Shown: positions 1-11,135, counted from the stretch's first letter. The stretch is 64,000 nt of DNA from Monarcha castaneiventris obscurior (GCA_026261815.1 JAMPIT010000354.1:1940564-2004563); one strand, 5' to 3'. The notes: a model not told the origin generated them from the sequence alone. A program made the numbers and translations.

Positions 1-626
1 ACTCCCGCACGCTGGCAGAGGAATCCCCTCGGCTGCTGCTGGGCCTTGTCCCTGCTGAGGCTCAGACACTGCCGGGGCACATTCCCTGCCTGTGGAATTC
101 GTGCCCCACCCAAGCACTGCACTTTTGTCTCCAGCATTGCTTCCCAACAAAAACAGGGGAAGGCAAACTGTGTGCAGCTCATGGTATTCCAGAGTGTCTA
201 AAACTCGCTAAGTCATAGATCTTAGAGGTGAGATCCATTTGGAATTTGTGGGATGGAGAAATAGTTCAACATGGAAAAGGGGAGCACAGAAATAAATAAA
301 GGAAAACATCTTGGATCATTTCTCTCCATTTTCATTTTGCTTATGGAAAGCTGTTTCAGATTTCCAGGAATCTTCTGCACAGTCCTGTTTGCTCTGCTCA
401 AGAACCTTTCCTGGAGAACGAGGTGCAGCTCCTGTCACAAGATTTGCCACCACTGCAGCTTGTCTTGGCTTTCCACACTGGGAGTGCAGCACAACTTCTG
501 CAGCCAAGCAGGACAAATGTTTGAAGAACTTTACAACTTGTCCTTTCTTTTCCTTGGGAGCTGGGGAGTGGAGCCATTGGTGAGGTTTTCATTGTGGCTG
601 TTCTAACCTAAGAAACCAGGAGGTGG
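1..626. other. No gene identified
   Basis: Short open frames overlap here on both strands, but none shows a recognisable domain, splice pattern or compositional bias. I see no tandem repeat. It is read as intergenic sequence up to the solo LTR that starts at 627. Confidence 0.5.
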
Positions 627-1149
627 TGATGCCTTGGCAAGGAGATAATGCTTGAGCGATGCCAAAAGCTGTAGCTGTGCGGAAAGAAGCAGTTCCTGTG
701 TGCCAGGGTATGTGAATGAAGCACCTTTTAGAACAGCAGATTTAGCAGAACAAGCTAAGTGCAAAAGCTGACCACTGGCTATTTGAGCAGCCAGTCTTAT
801 AAAGCATAGGCAGAGAACAGAGATGAAAAGTTCAAGGCTGAGGAAGACTCCTGAGCCTTCATCCAAAACGAGCACCAGGAGGCTGACGACCTCCCCATGC
901 AGGAACCGCACAGGTGCCACAAGGGCTGACACCATCGTGTGATTAGAAAATGTGTTGCAATGTGAAGGTTAGGAAAGTCTAATGTGCACATGAAGTATAA
1001 AAAGCACAAAAGGCAGTGCTGTGCGAAGAAGGGCCGAGTGAGTTTGTGCTGGAGCTGTCCCCCTCGCTCCCGGCGTCAAATAAACCCACAGCTGCTTTCC
1101 AGGCCTGGCCCTGTGGCGTCCTGTTCTCCTGCTCAGTGCTCGGGCATCA
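627..1149 (+). mobile_element. Solo LTR, TGATGCC/GGCATCA termini
   Basis: The segment opens with TGATGCC and closes with GGCATCA, a perfect 7-bp inverted terminal repeat starting TG and ending CA. A TATA box (TATAAAAAG, 996-1004) and an AATAAA polyadenylation signal (1079-1084) lie in the expected order for a plus-strand LTR. No flanking duplication is visible (AGGTGG before, AAGCCC after), so one flank may be altered. The termini match those of the 439-bp LTRs at 13.7-18.1 kb, but the interior differs, so it is a relative rather than the same family. Confidence 0.65.
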
Positions 1150-1189
1150 AAGCCCCGGGCCCCGCAAGGGGAAGCCAGTGGAGACCTCC

Positions 1190-2369
1190 CCGCGGCCTTT
1201 CCCCTGGGCGAGGACGATGGAGACCGCCCAGTGTCCCCCAAAGGCAAGGAGGGCAGAGACACCCCGGCCCCCAAATGGGAGGAGGACGGAGAAAATCCTG
1301 GTTCCCCTAGAAAGGAGGAGGATGGAGACCCCCGGCCTCCTCATACGGGAGGAGGTTGGAGATGACCCCGGCCCTCTTCCATGGGAGAGGAGGATGGGGA
1401 CCACCTTGGCCCCCCCATTAGGGGAGGAGGATGAAGGCTCCCCCAGACCTCCCACAGCAGAGGAGGACAGGGACCCCTATGGTCCCCCCAAAGGTAAGGA
1501 GGATGGAGACCCCCTGGGTCCCCTAAAGAGGAAGAGGATGGAGACGTCAATGGGGTGAGGAGGACAGAGACCAGCCCTGGGCCCCCTAAAATGAGAGGGT
1601 GACAGAGACCTCCCAGGCACCCCAAAGGGGAGGAGGATGCAGACATCCCCCATCTGCCCCAAAGGGGATGGGGACAACCTCTGGCCCCCTTAAAGGCAAG
1701 GAGGCTGGAGACCTCCCTGGCCCCTCCAAACAGGAGGAGGACAGAGACCACCCTGGCCCCCTCTGTGATAGGAGGAGGGCAATTCCCCCCGATCCATCCC
1801 ATGGGAGAGGAGGACGGATGAGCCGAGGTTGTCTCTGTCCCTCTCCTACCTGGGGAGTCCCAGGGGGGTCTCCAACCCTCTCTTGTCTGGGAATGATCGG
1901 GGTGGGGATGGTCTCTGTCCCTCTCACCCCACTCGGTGCCCAGTGAGGGTCTCTGTCCTTCTCCCCTCGGGATTCTCGGGAGATGCTTGTGGGGCTTTGG
2001 GGGTGTCTCTGTCCCTCTCACCCCGAGGATGCTTGGGCGGGGTCACACCAGGGCTGAGAGGGACAGAGACCCCCCCGGCCTCCCCAGGTGTGAGAAGGTC
2101 GGAGAGCCCCCACCCCCCGAGCACAGTCAGCAGTGAGAGGGACACAGAGCCCCTGGTCCCCAGCCCTGCACAAGCATTCCCTGAGGTGAGAGGGATGGAG
2201 ACCCCCGAGCATCCCCCAGGGCGAGGGGCACAGAGACCCCTGAGCATCCCCTGGATTGAGAAGGATGGAGACTCCCCCAAGCATCCCCCTGGCACAGGGG
2301 CGGGAGGGAGGGAGACCCCCGTCAGGCATTCCCTGGGGTGAGAACGATGGAGAGCCCCGAGCATCCCCT
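1190..2369. repeat. Degenerate G/A-rich minisatellite
   Basis: The plus strand repeats variants of GGAGGAGGACAGAGACC followed by a C-rich CCCTGGCCCCC block at roughly 30-50 bp spacing. Purines and pyrimidines are strongly strand-biased. The long open frames on both strands consist only of low-complexity proline, glycine and arginine repeats and are by-products of the array. The array directly follows the solo LTR at 627-1149. Confidence 0.8.
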
Positions 2370-2564
2370 GGGGTGAGAGGGACAGGGACACCCCCTCAGG
2401 AATGCCCTGGGGTGAGAGGGACAGGGACACCCCCTCAGGAATGCCCTGGGGTGAGAGGGACAGGGACACCCTCTCGGGAATGCCCTTGGGTGAGAGGGGC
2501 AGGGACACCCCCTCGGGAACGCCCTGGGGTGAGAGGGACAGGGACAACCCCCCCAAGGCCCTCC
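2370..2564. repeat. 39-bp tandem repeat, five copies
   Basis: Units start at 2370, 2409, 2448, 2487 and 2526, each beginning GGGGTGAGAGGGACAGGG, with exactly 39 bp spacing. Because 39 is divisible by three, the array reads as a 13-residue repeat in one frame, but there is no domain or start context to suggest a protein. Copies differ by only a few bases, so it is younger than the degenerate minisatellite before it. Confidence 0.9.
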
Positions 2565-3336
2565 CAAGCATCCCCTGGGCACCGGACAAAATAAACTTGG
2601 CAGAAATCAAACTCAACTCTACATAAAATGCTTTGAGCAATGTTTGCTCTTCCCACAAGTCACTTGTGCTGAAAACACAAACAAACCCCAAACACGAATA
2701 AACCGACAGTACAAGCAATGATGGTGGCAATTCAAAGTTCCAGCGGTTCCCCCACAGCTCCAGCTCAGCTGCTGGCAGGTTCCTGTAAAAGAAAAGTGAC
2801 AATTTGGCCCAATACAGATGATTAAAAGGAAGGAAAAACTCTGTGTAGCTGTCACAAAGGTGGCAGGGACAAAGAGAAAAAGGATTCTCACGTTTGGCAA
2901 AGCCCCCCAGGCTGTGAGAGAGAAAAGGGGGGAGAGCAAGGGAGGGACAGGGACAGAGACCTCCCCTGGGGAGGGGCAAGTGTGACACTGTCCCCTGTGT
3001 GCGTGGCCTTCCCGGGGTGGGGGTTTCACACTGAGCCAGGCTGGGTAAGGGGGGTGGTGTTCACTGCCCCTGAGCAGGGGTTACCCCAGAGCCCCAAATC
3101 TCTCCTCCTGCCCCCTTGGGTGGGGGATGGGGGTGCAAATGTGGCCTCAGCAAATGGGTCTGGGGGCTGTGGCCTCCCCCAGGCCGACCCCAGCCAGGGA
3201 TGATTTTCAGGACAGCTCTGGGCTTGGCTTTCTGTGGATTCATTCCTCTCCCTCAGCCTTGTTTACTTCTTATAGTAAAGAACGGTTACTCCTTTTCCTG
3301 CATTTTTGCTTGGGAGCCCTGTAATTGTGGGATTTG
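2565..3336. other. No gene identified
   Basis: Mixed-composition sequence between two repeat arrays. An AATAAA-like string occurs near 2589, but no LTR termini, exon or domain can be tied to it. Confidence 0.5.
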
Positions 3337-5065
3337 ATCCCAGGGGATCATGGGGGCACTGCTGGGCCCCGTGGAACCAAGGGGCCGCTGTGATTCTGAG
3401 AGGCCCCACGGATCCAAGGAGACCTTTGTGCTCCTGCAGGTCCTCATGGAATCACGGAGTCCACTGTGATACTGCAGGGCCCCACGGAACCAAGGGAACA
3501 TGGAACAGCTCTGGCTGCCTTGGGCTCCTGGGGCCACCTGACAGCTCTGGCTGACCTTGGCATGGCCAGGGCCGATTCTCACCTGCCCCTGCAGCGCTGG
3601 GGCTCTGTGCTTTCCTTCCTGTGGAACAGAATCATCCTTGTACTCCCGGCACAAATGGCCAAAATTGGGATTCTGCCTCCCAAATTCTGTCTATCCAAGA
3701 ATTGCTCCTAGGGAAGAGCTGCCAGGACAGATGGGTCTGGCTGGCCCTGGCCTCCAGTGGCTCCTGCTCATCTCCCCCTGAAACACTGGGGCTCCGTGCT
3801 TTCCCTCCTATGGAAAAGAACCATCCTTCTTCTTCAGGCTGCCATGGCTGAAATTGGGATTTGGCCTCCCAAATTCTATCCAAGGATTGCTCCCAGACAG
3901 AAGTTGCTGGGACAGACGGTTCTGGCTGGCCTTGGTCTCCTGGGGGCCACCTCTCATCTGCCTTCAAAACATTGGGGCTCCCCCCTTTCCCTACAATTGA
4001 AAAGAACCATCATTCCTGTCCAGGCGCCCATGGCCAAAATTTGAATTCCACTTCCAAATTCCCATATATCCAAGGATTGTTCCCAGATGAAACCTTCCAG
4101 GACAGACAGCTCTGCCTGGCTTGGCCTCCCAGGAACCACCTCTCATCTCCCTGCGAAACACGGGGGCTTTGTGCTTTTCTTCCTATGGAATTAAACATCT
4201 TTCATGTCCTGGTGTCCATGGCAAATATTGAGAATCCACCTCCAAAATTCCCTGTATCGAAGGATTGTTCCAAGGCAAAAGCTGCCATGAGAGACAGGTC
4301 TGGCTGCCCTCGCCCATGGTGGCCACCTCTCATCTTCTTCCAAAACACCTGGACTTTGTGCTTCTCTTTCATATGGAAAAAACCCATCCTTCTCAGCAAA
4401 GCACCCATGGCCAAAATTGGGATTCCACCTTCCAAATTCACAGTATCCAAGGATTACTGCCAGACAAAAGCTGCCATTACCATCAAGTCTGGCTAGCTTG
4501 GCCTCCTGAGGGCCAGATCTCACCTGCCTTCCAAACACTGGGGCTCTGTGCTTTCCTTTTTATATAAAAGACTCGTCCTGCTGGTCCAGGCACAAATGGC
4601 CAAAACTGGGATTCCACCTCCCAAATTCCCTATATCCAAGGGCTGCTCCCAGACAAACCTGCCAGCACAGACAGATCTGGCTGGCCTTGGCCTCTGGTGG
4701 CTGTGTCTCATCTGCCCCTGAAACCCTGGGGCTCGGAGCTTCCCTTCCTCTGGAGACCACTGTGAGCCTGCGTGGCCTCGTGGAACACAGGGGCCATTGT
4801 GACACTGCAGGGCTGCTGGCACCAAGGGCACCATCGTGACCCTGTGGCCTTCCATGGAACCAAGGGGCCACGGTGGCACTGCTGGGCCCCAAAGAACCCA
4901 GGGGCCTTTGTGACCCTGCAGGGCCCCACGGAACCACGGGAACATGGAACAGCTCTGGCTGCCTTGGGCTCCTGGGGCCACCTGACAGCTCCGGCTGAGC
5001 TTGGCATGGCCAGAGCTGCTTCTCATCTGCCCCTGCAGCGCTGGGGCTCTGTGCTTTCCTTCCTG
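3337..5065. repeat. 189-bp satellite block with flanking duplicated module
   Basis: Six diverged copies of a unit about 186-191 bp long can be followed by the phrase CCAAAATTGGGATTC and its variants, near 3661, 3850, 4036, 4222, 4413 and 4602. On both sides lies a second module of about 140 bp (3480-3620 and 4923-5064) running from CCCCACGGAACCA to CTTTCCTTCCTGTG. The two modules are nearly identical to each other and more alike than neighbouring 189-bp units. The structure therefore looks like a tandem array bracketed by a later duplication. No coding content. Confidence 0.85.
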
Positions 5066-5067
5066 TG

Positions 5068-5646
5068 TGTGTTGGTTTTGCACGGCCTGGGTTTTGGTAG
5101 CAGGGGGGCCACAGAGGTGGCTCCTGTGAGAAGCTGCTGGAAGCTTCCACCATGTCCGGCAGAGCCAATCCCGATGGCTCTGAAGATGGACATGCTGCTG
5201 GGAGGACTGCTGCTCGTGAGATTGGAGCCACGTCAGAGACGTTCACGGAGAACTGTCTCCTGTGGGAAGGGACCCCACGGTCTCACAGGGGAACAACTCC
5301 TCTCCCTGAGCAGCGGGAGAAGCCACAGGAGATGAACTGACCATAATCCCCATTCCCTGTCTCCTGCGCCATCGGTGGGAAGGATGGAGGGGTGGGTGGA
5401 GGTGTTTTCAAAGTTCTTATTTCACTTCTCATTATCCTGCTCTGATTTTGTTATTAATGAATTCACTTTATATCTGTAAGTTGAGCCTGTTCTGCCCAGG
5501 ACAGTGTTGGATGAGGGATCTCTCCTGGTCCTTATCTCAACCCATGAACCCTTTGTTGTATTTTCTCTCTCCTGTCCAGCTGTGGACAGGAGTGAGAGAG
5601 CAGCTTTGGTGGCTGCCTGGAGTCCAGCCAGCATCAACCCACTACA
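5068..5646 (+). mobile_element. ERVL-like solo LTR
   Basis: The segment begins TGTGTTGGTTTTGCACGG and ends ACCCACTACA, giving TG...CA ends. The middle resembles a widespread avian LTR type that I recognise from general knowledge: the segment with GCAGGGGGGCCAC, a central part containing TTATTTCACTTCTCATTATC, and an end segment in TCCAGCCAGCATCAACC. I place it with ERVL-class elements with moderate certainty. No clear 5-bp target duplication is visible and no internal retroviral sequence follows. Confidence 0.55.
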
Positions 5647-6604
5647 GACCTGAACAAAAAAATCCCTGGGCAATGATTCCCCTGTGATCTAAAGACCCCA
5701 CCCCTCCCACGACAGCCCCGTCCCACAGAAATGTCAGCCACTGAGCCTCTCGCTCTCCACGGCTTCACAGCTTTGGTACCCAGGGGTTGCCACGGGGTCC
5801 CCATCGCCCCTCTGAGCTGGGTTTGGGTGGGGTTTTGGTGGGTCTGCAGTCCCTGTTGTAATGTGGTTGTCCCAGGTCACAGACCACGATCTCTGGGCTG
5901 CCCACTCTGGGTATTTATTTTTGAGTCACATTTAAGCTCCAGCTTTGTCCATTCTATTATTCATGTTCAGATTCTCAGCTCCAGGACTTGCTGTGATCCA
6001 CCTATGACCCACATCCCAGGGCCATAAAATTCTGAAAAACTTCACTGATCAGCCCAGCAATCCCAGCCACTGTTGTCTACTTTTAAATAATACAAAACTG
6101 TCAACCCCCACTGTGGTCACAGGACAGCCAGAGAGCAGGACAGCACCGCAGCAGCCAGAGCTGAGGGCTCACACAGGGACAGAAGGACAGTGTGGAAGGA
6201 TAAACAGAGCAGCTCAGAAAGCACTGGGTGCTGCTGCTCCCTGGCACTGCTGCTGTGCTGGGACTCAGTTTCTCTCCCCCTCTGCACATGGGCACTGCCC
6301 TGCCAGATCCAGATGAGCTTTGAAAGGAAGGATTTTTGACAAACAAGTTGCTGCAGGATCCTTTATTTTGCTAAAGTGCCCAGAGGAGGTGATTCCTCAT
6401 TTACATTGTCACTGGGTAAATTTGACGTGTAAGCAATGAATTATAAATAGGAAGAATAATCCCAGTAATGGGACGATAATGGGATAAATAAAGTTTAATT
6501 GTGCATGACATTAACACAAAATGAAAAAGGAAACCCTGCACACACACAACCACTATGAAAAACTTGAAAAGACAGGCTGGGCCTGCAATGAGTTACACTG
6601 CAGG
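5647..6604. other. No gene identified
   Basis: No domain, LTR ends or tandem repeat recognised. The sequence becomes A/T-rich close to the 3' end of the olfactory receptor (6400-6540) and may include its 3' untranslated region. Confidence 0.5.
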
Positions 6605-7561
6605 CTATGGAGAACAAAACCAGCACTTTATTGCTTCTGAAAAGCATCCAGTCATCATTTTCTTCAGGGCATCCTTGAGCTCCTGGTTCCTCAGGCTGTA
6701 GATGAGGGGGTTCAGGGCTGGAGGCACCACCGAGTACAAAACTGACAGTGCCAGATCCAGGGATGGGGATGAGATCGAGGGGGGCTTCAGGTAGGCAAAT
6801 GCACCAGTGCTGAGGAACAGGGAGACTACAGCCAGGTGAGGGAGGCACGTGGAAAAGGCTTTGTGCCGTCCCTGCTCAGAGGGGATCCTCAGGACAACCC
6901 TGAAGATCTGCACATAGGAGAAAACAATGAACACAAAACAGCCAAGTGCTAAGGAAATGGAAAACACAATGAGCCCAAGTTCTCTGAGGTTGGATTTGGA
7001 GCAGGAGAGCTTGAGGATGTGTGGGATTTCACAGAAGAACTGGCCCAGGGCATTGCCCTGGCACAGGGGCAGCGAAAATGTATTGGCTGTGTGCATCACA
7101 GCATAGAGAAAGGCACAGGCCCAGGCAGCTGCCGCCATGTGGGCACAAGCTCTGCTGCCCAGGAGGGTCCTGTAGTGCAGGGGTTTGCAGATGGACACGT
7201 AGCGGTCGTAGCACATGATGGTCAGGAGGGAAAAGTCTGCTCCAACAAAGAAGACAAACATAAATAGCTGAGCAGCACATCCTGCGTAGGAGATGTGCCT
7301 GGTGCCCCAGAGGGAATTGTGCATGGCTTTGGGCACAGTGGTGCAGATGCAGCCCAGGTCGGTGAGGGCCAGGTTGAGCAGGAAGAAGAACATGGGGGTG
7401 TGCAGGTGCTGGCCGCAGGCTACGGCGCTGATGATGAGGCCGTTGCCCAGGAGGGCAGCCAGGGAGATGCCCAGCAAGAGGCAGAAGTGCAGGAGCTGCA
7501 GCTGCTGCGTGTCTGCCAATGCCAGCAGGAGGAAGTGGCTGATGGAGCTGCTGTTGGACAT
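6605..7561 (-). CDS. Olfactory receptor, OR14-like, intact
   Basis: A 318-residue seven-transmembrane odorant receptor of the rhodopsin-like GPCR class, expected in the plasma membrane of olfactory neurons and signalling through the olfactory G protein. The start at 7561 (MSNSSS) is chosen because it gives the usual avian receptor length and places an N-glycosylation site (NSS) at residue 3; the frame is open upstream to 7768, but that extension resembles no receptor. Hallmarks in order: GN in helix 1 (residues 39-40), HTPMFFFLLNLALTDLG (54-70, with PMF for the usual PMY), CYDRYVSIC (117-125, a variant of MAYDRYVAIC), SY in helix 5 (215-216), KAFSTCLPHL (234-243) and PALNPLIYSLRN (281-292). 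No frameshift or internal stop. The OR14-like assignment rests on overall resemblance to the large avian expansion; the ligand is unknown. Single coding exon, as usual for the family. Confidence 0.92.
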   Translation of the reverse strand: MSNSSSISHFLLLALADTQQLQLLHFCLLLGISLAALLGNGLIISAVACGQHLHTPMFFFLLNLALTDLGCICTTVPKAMHNSLWGTRHISYAGCAAQLFMFVFFVGADFSLLTIMCYDRYVSICKPLHYRTLLGSRACAHMAAAAWACAFLYAVMHTANTFSLPLCQGNALGQFFCEIPHILKLSCSKSNLRELGLIVFSISLALGCFVFIVFSYVQIFRVVLRIPSEQGRHKAFSTCLPHLAVVSLFLSTGAFAYLKPPSISSPSLDLALSVLYSVVPPALNPLIYSLRNQELKDALKKMMTGCFSEAIKCWFCSP

Positions 7562-7903
7562 TTCTTCACTCCAGGTGTTTTGGGCTGTTGAAAGAAGGCA
7601 TTGACAAGCTGGGACAGATTCCCCCGAGTCAATCCTATGCTGCTTTCTTAGGAATTCCTGCATCTCTTCGTACATCTCTTCCTGGGGAGGATCTTTGCTA
7701 AGTCTTTTATTTTTGAGCACAGGTTTGTGCCGCTGCCTCATCTTCAGCATTGCTCTCAGCCTGAACACTGTGGGCCCAGAGGGAATTCAGGGCTCCCTGG
7801 GCCCCACTGCTGCTCCCCACTCAGGTGCCTTTTGCTCATTACACCTCCCTCAATTTCAGGGTGATCACACTTAAATTGTGCTTGAAAAATAAAGTGACTT
7901 TTT
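7562..7903. other. Upstream region of the olfactory receptor
   Basis: The receptor reading frame stays open on the minus strand to 7768 without receptor-like content. It may hold an upstream 5' untranslated exon or intron. The hexamer CTTTTT at 7898-7903 is the left copy of the target duplication of the adjoining LTR element. Confidence 0.4.
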
Positions 7904-8217
7904 TAATACTTATTAAAATAAGTATTTAGTCAGTGGCAAAGAGGCAGGAAGGGAATCTGCGTGCCATTCCGGCAAGAGCATTTTATTGCATGCTCACTGC
8001 CAAAGGCTACAGAGGCAAATACACAGAACATTGCTGGCTCAGGCCAGGGGAAAGGTGGATCAGGGAGCGGGAACCAATGGGAAAGCTTTGGAGGAGTGAC
8101 CAGGCTGACAGACACCCGCGGAATCCAAACCGGGACCGGCCATCCCAAGGAGCAGTCCACCTCAGGGGGGAGACCCTCCGGCCCCCCCCGCACAATGTAA
8201 GTTCCCGGGTCACCACA
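7904..8217 (-). mobile_element. 3' LTR of gag-only element
   Basis: Minus-strand LTR beginning TGTGGTG (at 8217). It contains AATAAA (plus-strand TTTATT near 7981) and ends near a short TTATTTTAATAA palindrome. An A/G-rich polypurine stretch (AAAAAAGGAG on the minus strand) lies just upstream at about 8221-8232. Confidence 0.88.
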
Positions 8218-8755
8218 ACTGCTCCTTTTTTGTATTAGACTAAGAGGCCTCCCCCAGGGATCCCAAAACCCAGCATCCCAAAAACTTAACATGTACAGAA
8301 CAACAATTATCAGAATCACCCAAAGCTCAATGTCTCAACAACCCAAATATACATAATCAGAAACACCCCCAACCCAGTGTCCCAACAAGTCCTCAAATCT
8401 TTCAGATGATTTTCTTTCTGCATGCTGGATGATCTCATAGGCAGAGGTGAGGTTGAAGCAGCACAGTTCTTTCTGGGCTGTGGCAGAGTTCAAGCACACC
8501 TGCAGGTGGTACCAGGAGCATTCAGAGGACAGTAGGGTGATAGGTGTTGGGTACTGGGCATCATGATGATGAGTGCGGGCACAGGCTCTGGCAGTTGCTT
8601 CTGTTGGGATTCAAACAGAGTTAAAATTTTGCAATTTTCAAATGGAGGGGGGCCTTTCCCTTCTCCCCTCTCCCAAGGGTTTGGGGAAAGGGAATGGCAT
8701 AAGGGTTACAGGGATATGGTAACCCGTGGCTAGGGAAAAGCCTAGCAGAGGGGCA
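8218..8755 (-). other. 3' internal region of the gag-only element
   Basis: Between the end of the second ORF and the 3' LTR there is no open frame of note. It holds a purine-rich stretch near 8642-8690 and the terminal polypurine tract by the LTR. Nothing resembles pol or env. Confidence 0.6.
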
Positions 8756-9541
8756 TTAGTAGGGAACATTAACTGTTTGGGAAGTAACAGAATAGGGTAG
8801 GATCTGGGGAGACACCACAGGTGTCCAACTCAGCCTTTCGCAGTCTCGTTTGCAGTTCTGGTTCTCGGGACTGTGTGTGTCTGTTTCTGTTGCGGTCATC
8901 GATGCTGGCTTGCGTCGTCTTCGCTTCCAGGCGATAGATGTTTCATCTTTTGACTGCACTTTGTTCTTCTTGATTGGTGTTATGTCTGCAGCAACGATGT
9001 TTGCTGGGCTGGTGCAGTTCTTCTCTGGCAGCTTCCAGGTGTCATCTGTGGCTTTTGGCTTTTTCACTTCAGTCTTTTGGTCCTTAAACTCAGTAGCAGA
9101 ATCTGAAAAGTCACTGTTTTGCTCCTTTGGCTGCTGTTTTGCATCCTCTGGCCGTGCCTGCCAGCTGCTCAGGTTTACTGCTTCCCCTACAATGCTTTCG
9201 CAGCTTTCTGGGGATAGTTCGAGTCCTACAGCCTGGCTCCTGCAACCCCCTTTCTTTTTCTGCTGTTCATGCAGCACAGGAGCAGGGGATGCGGGCAGAG
9301 CCGGGGCTGAGGTGAAAGGCAGCACTTGGGCAGGGTTCTCGCAGCTGGAGCAGGGCGGCGGCAGCAGCTCGGTAGCCTCAGGGCATTTGCGAAGCCGCGG
9401 CGGAGCCGGCAGAGGCCGGGCGTGGCCCCGCAGTGCCGCAGCTGCGGGGAAGCGGCCGGGGCCGGCCGGCACATTTGGGACAGAGCGTCTCTCTAGGAGC
9501 TGGCTCCAGCTCGCTGCCACACCGGGGGGAGCTAAGTCCAC
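8756..9541 (-). pseudogene. Second half of gag-like ORF, unknown fold
   Basis: A 261-codon open stretch in the same frame as the upstream gag-like ORF, separated from it by the stop at 9578-9580. It therefore looks like the C-terminal half of one polyprotein broken by a single nonsense change, or a readthrough product. The first 90 residues are alanine- and proline-rich. The second half is hydrophilic with a basic cluster, KRRRRKP, near residues 206-211. No major homology region and no CCHC zinc knuckle is visible, so it is not ordinary capsid plus nucleocapsid. The function is unknown; an RNA-binding or packaging role is only a guess from the basic cluster. Confidence 0.6.
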
Positions 9542-9577
9542 GATGTTAAAAACAAGAGAGAACTGTCCTTTTAACTT

Positions 9578-10864
9578 TCACACCACATGGCTGGCCGGGG
9601 CGAGGCGCACCGAGCGCAGGGTCCAGTCTCGGGCCGGCTGCATGGCCGGCCTGGGCGAGCCCTCGCCTCGGCTAAGAGCCAGGCACGAACTGGCGGGGGG
9701 TCGCCGGCGGGCACAGCCGCATCGGCGACGGGGGAGGAACGCTTTGCCGGGGCTTTCGGGAACGGCGGGGCGGGCGGCCCGTCGGGGCTGCCGCGGGGGA
9801 GGAGAGCTCTGCAGCCGATCAGCAGCCCGAAGGGGTCTGGGCTGGCCACGCTGCGTGCTGCTCGGGAGACTGAAAGCGGCGGGGCCAGGCTTCTTGACCT
9901 GCCACACTCGCTGCTGCTTTTTCAGTCTGTGTTCTAAAGATACTAGATACCCCCTGTTTCTAGTATCGTCAGGCTGTTTCAAGCCTCTTAGGGAGTCCTT
10001 AAATTCCGCTTTTTTCTGCGGCTGCAAGTCCTCGGGGCTTATGTTAAAGCTCCTGCGAGGCTGCTGGGGAGAGTCTGGGATACAGGAGGGAGAGGCAGTG
10101 TCCACGGCTCGCAGGGGACTCCCGATGGAGGGAGAGGGACTCGATGCGATGCGAATCGATGCGAGGGAGGGGCCCGGGACGGAGCGGGGGCCGGGCGCGG
10201 TAACGGGAGCGGGAGCAGGAACAGGAGGGGGGGCGCGCGCGGGCCGGAAGCCCGCCACTGTGGCCGCAGGCGCCACGTGGTGTCCACCATCTTGGATGAG
10301 GGAAGCGGAGCTGGCAAAATTAAAATTAAAAATTACACCTTGAATTGCGGTTTGGGCCATGCTGCTATCGCGATCTTGGAACAAATCTGGAGCAGCAATA
10401 ACCGGGGAGGTGGATACAGGAAAGGGGGTTGGGATAGAGCTGGAGGTAGTTTGGCCTTCACTACCCCTGGCAGGGGACAAAGGAGACCGGGAGGCGGCAG
10501 GGAGACGATAGCAGCCCTGTGCACTTTGGCAGACTCCATCTCCGGGTTTCCTTTGAATTAGGACAGAGGGAGTAGGAACACAGGGGAAGGAAAGCGGCAG
10601 AGGGTTTTTTACACTGGGATTAACATTTTTAAATCGTTTTACAAAATTATCAATGGCTTTTGCTAACTTATAAAGCAGATACCCTCTTCCAGACATAAAC
10701 AACCATCTTACAAAGCGTTTTAAATACTCGATTAGCCATTGCTTGAATAACCATTGAATAAAATGTTTTAAACCCTCCCTGGTATAACGAAAATTCTCAC
10801 GAACAAGGGCTCTCAAAACTGGGAAAAAAGCTTCCCGGAGGAGATGAGAAAATTCTGTTCCCAT
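9578..10864 (-). CDS. gag: Gag-like protein with matrix-type N-terminus
   Basis: A 428-residue frame starting at 10864 with MGTEFSH; the Gly at position 2 suits N-myristoylation. The frame continues upstream to 10918, but the MG start fits retroviral matrix proteins. Roughly the first 80 residues are aromatic and basic (for example GLKHFIQWLF and LKRFVRWLF), resembling the matrix domain of ERVK Gag, including the ERVK copies at 29.4 and 57.1 kb in this window. The rest is a long proline-, alanine- and serine-rich segment with arginine-rich stretches near the end, unlike capsid. It ends at a stop (9578-9580) beyond which the same frame reopens at 9541. Probably a membrane-targeted Gag relic serving cis packaging; the role is inferred. 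Confidence 0.65.
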   Translation of the reverse strand: MGTEFSHLLREAFFPVLRALVRENFRYTREGLKHFIQWLFKQWLIEYLKRFVRWLFMSGRGYLLYKLAKAIDNFVKRFKNVNPSVKNPLPLSFPCVPTPSVLIQRKPGDGVCQSAQGCYRLPAASRSPLSPARGSEGQTTSSSIPTPFPVSTSPVIAAPDLFQDRDSSMAQTAIQGVIFNFNFASSASLIQDGGHHVAPAATVAGFRPARAPPPVPAPAPVTAPGPRSVPGPSLASIRIASSPSPSIGSPLRAVDTASPSCIPDSPQQPRRSFNISPEDLQPQKKAEFKDSLRGLKQPDDTRNRGYLVSLEHRLKKQQRVWQVKKPGPAAFSLPSSTQRGQPRPLRAADRLQSSPPPRQPRRAARPAVPESPGKAFLPRRRCGCARRRPPASSCLALSRGEGSPRPAMQPARDWTLRSVRLAPASHVV

Positions 10865-11135
10865 CTCCCTTCTCTTCCCAACCTCGAGGTAAAAGAAATT
10901 TAAAAGAAAAGGATACAAAGGTGACCCATATTACCTTTGGGGTCAAATAAAAGTCTCGAGGGTGGTCCACTGACTCAGACCAGTCTTCTCTTTGCGTAGA
11001 AGGTTGTTGGTCTTCCCCACCGAGCCGCTGATAAAACTCAGAGGTTTCTCTGGGTTAATGGCTGCTCCGAAAGGCGACTTTAAGTCCAGCGAGGAAGCTC
11101 TGCTGGAGACACTCTCCAGGGACGGCTCGAGGCCA

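Noticed and set aside
1016..2594. Several open frames of 100-350 codons on both strands, including a 13-residue repeat protein
   Set aside because: They coincide with minisatellites whose strand-biased composition keeps several frames open at once. No domain, splice or start support.
8850..10343. A 497-codon plus-strand frame
   Set aside because: Antisense to the gag-like ORFs of the LTR element; LTR polarity, primer site and matrix similarity all support the minus strand.
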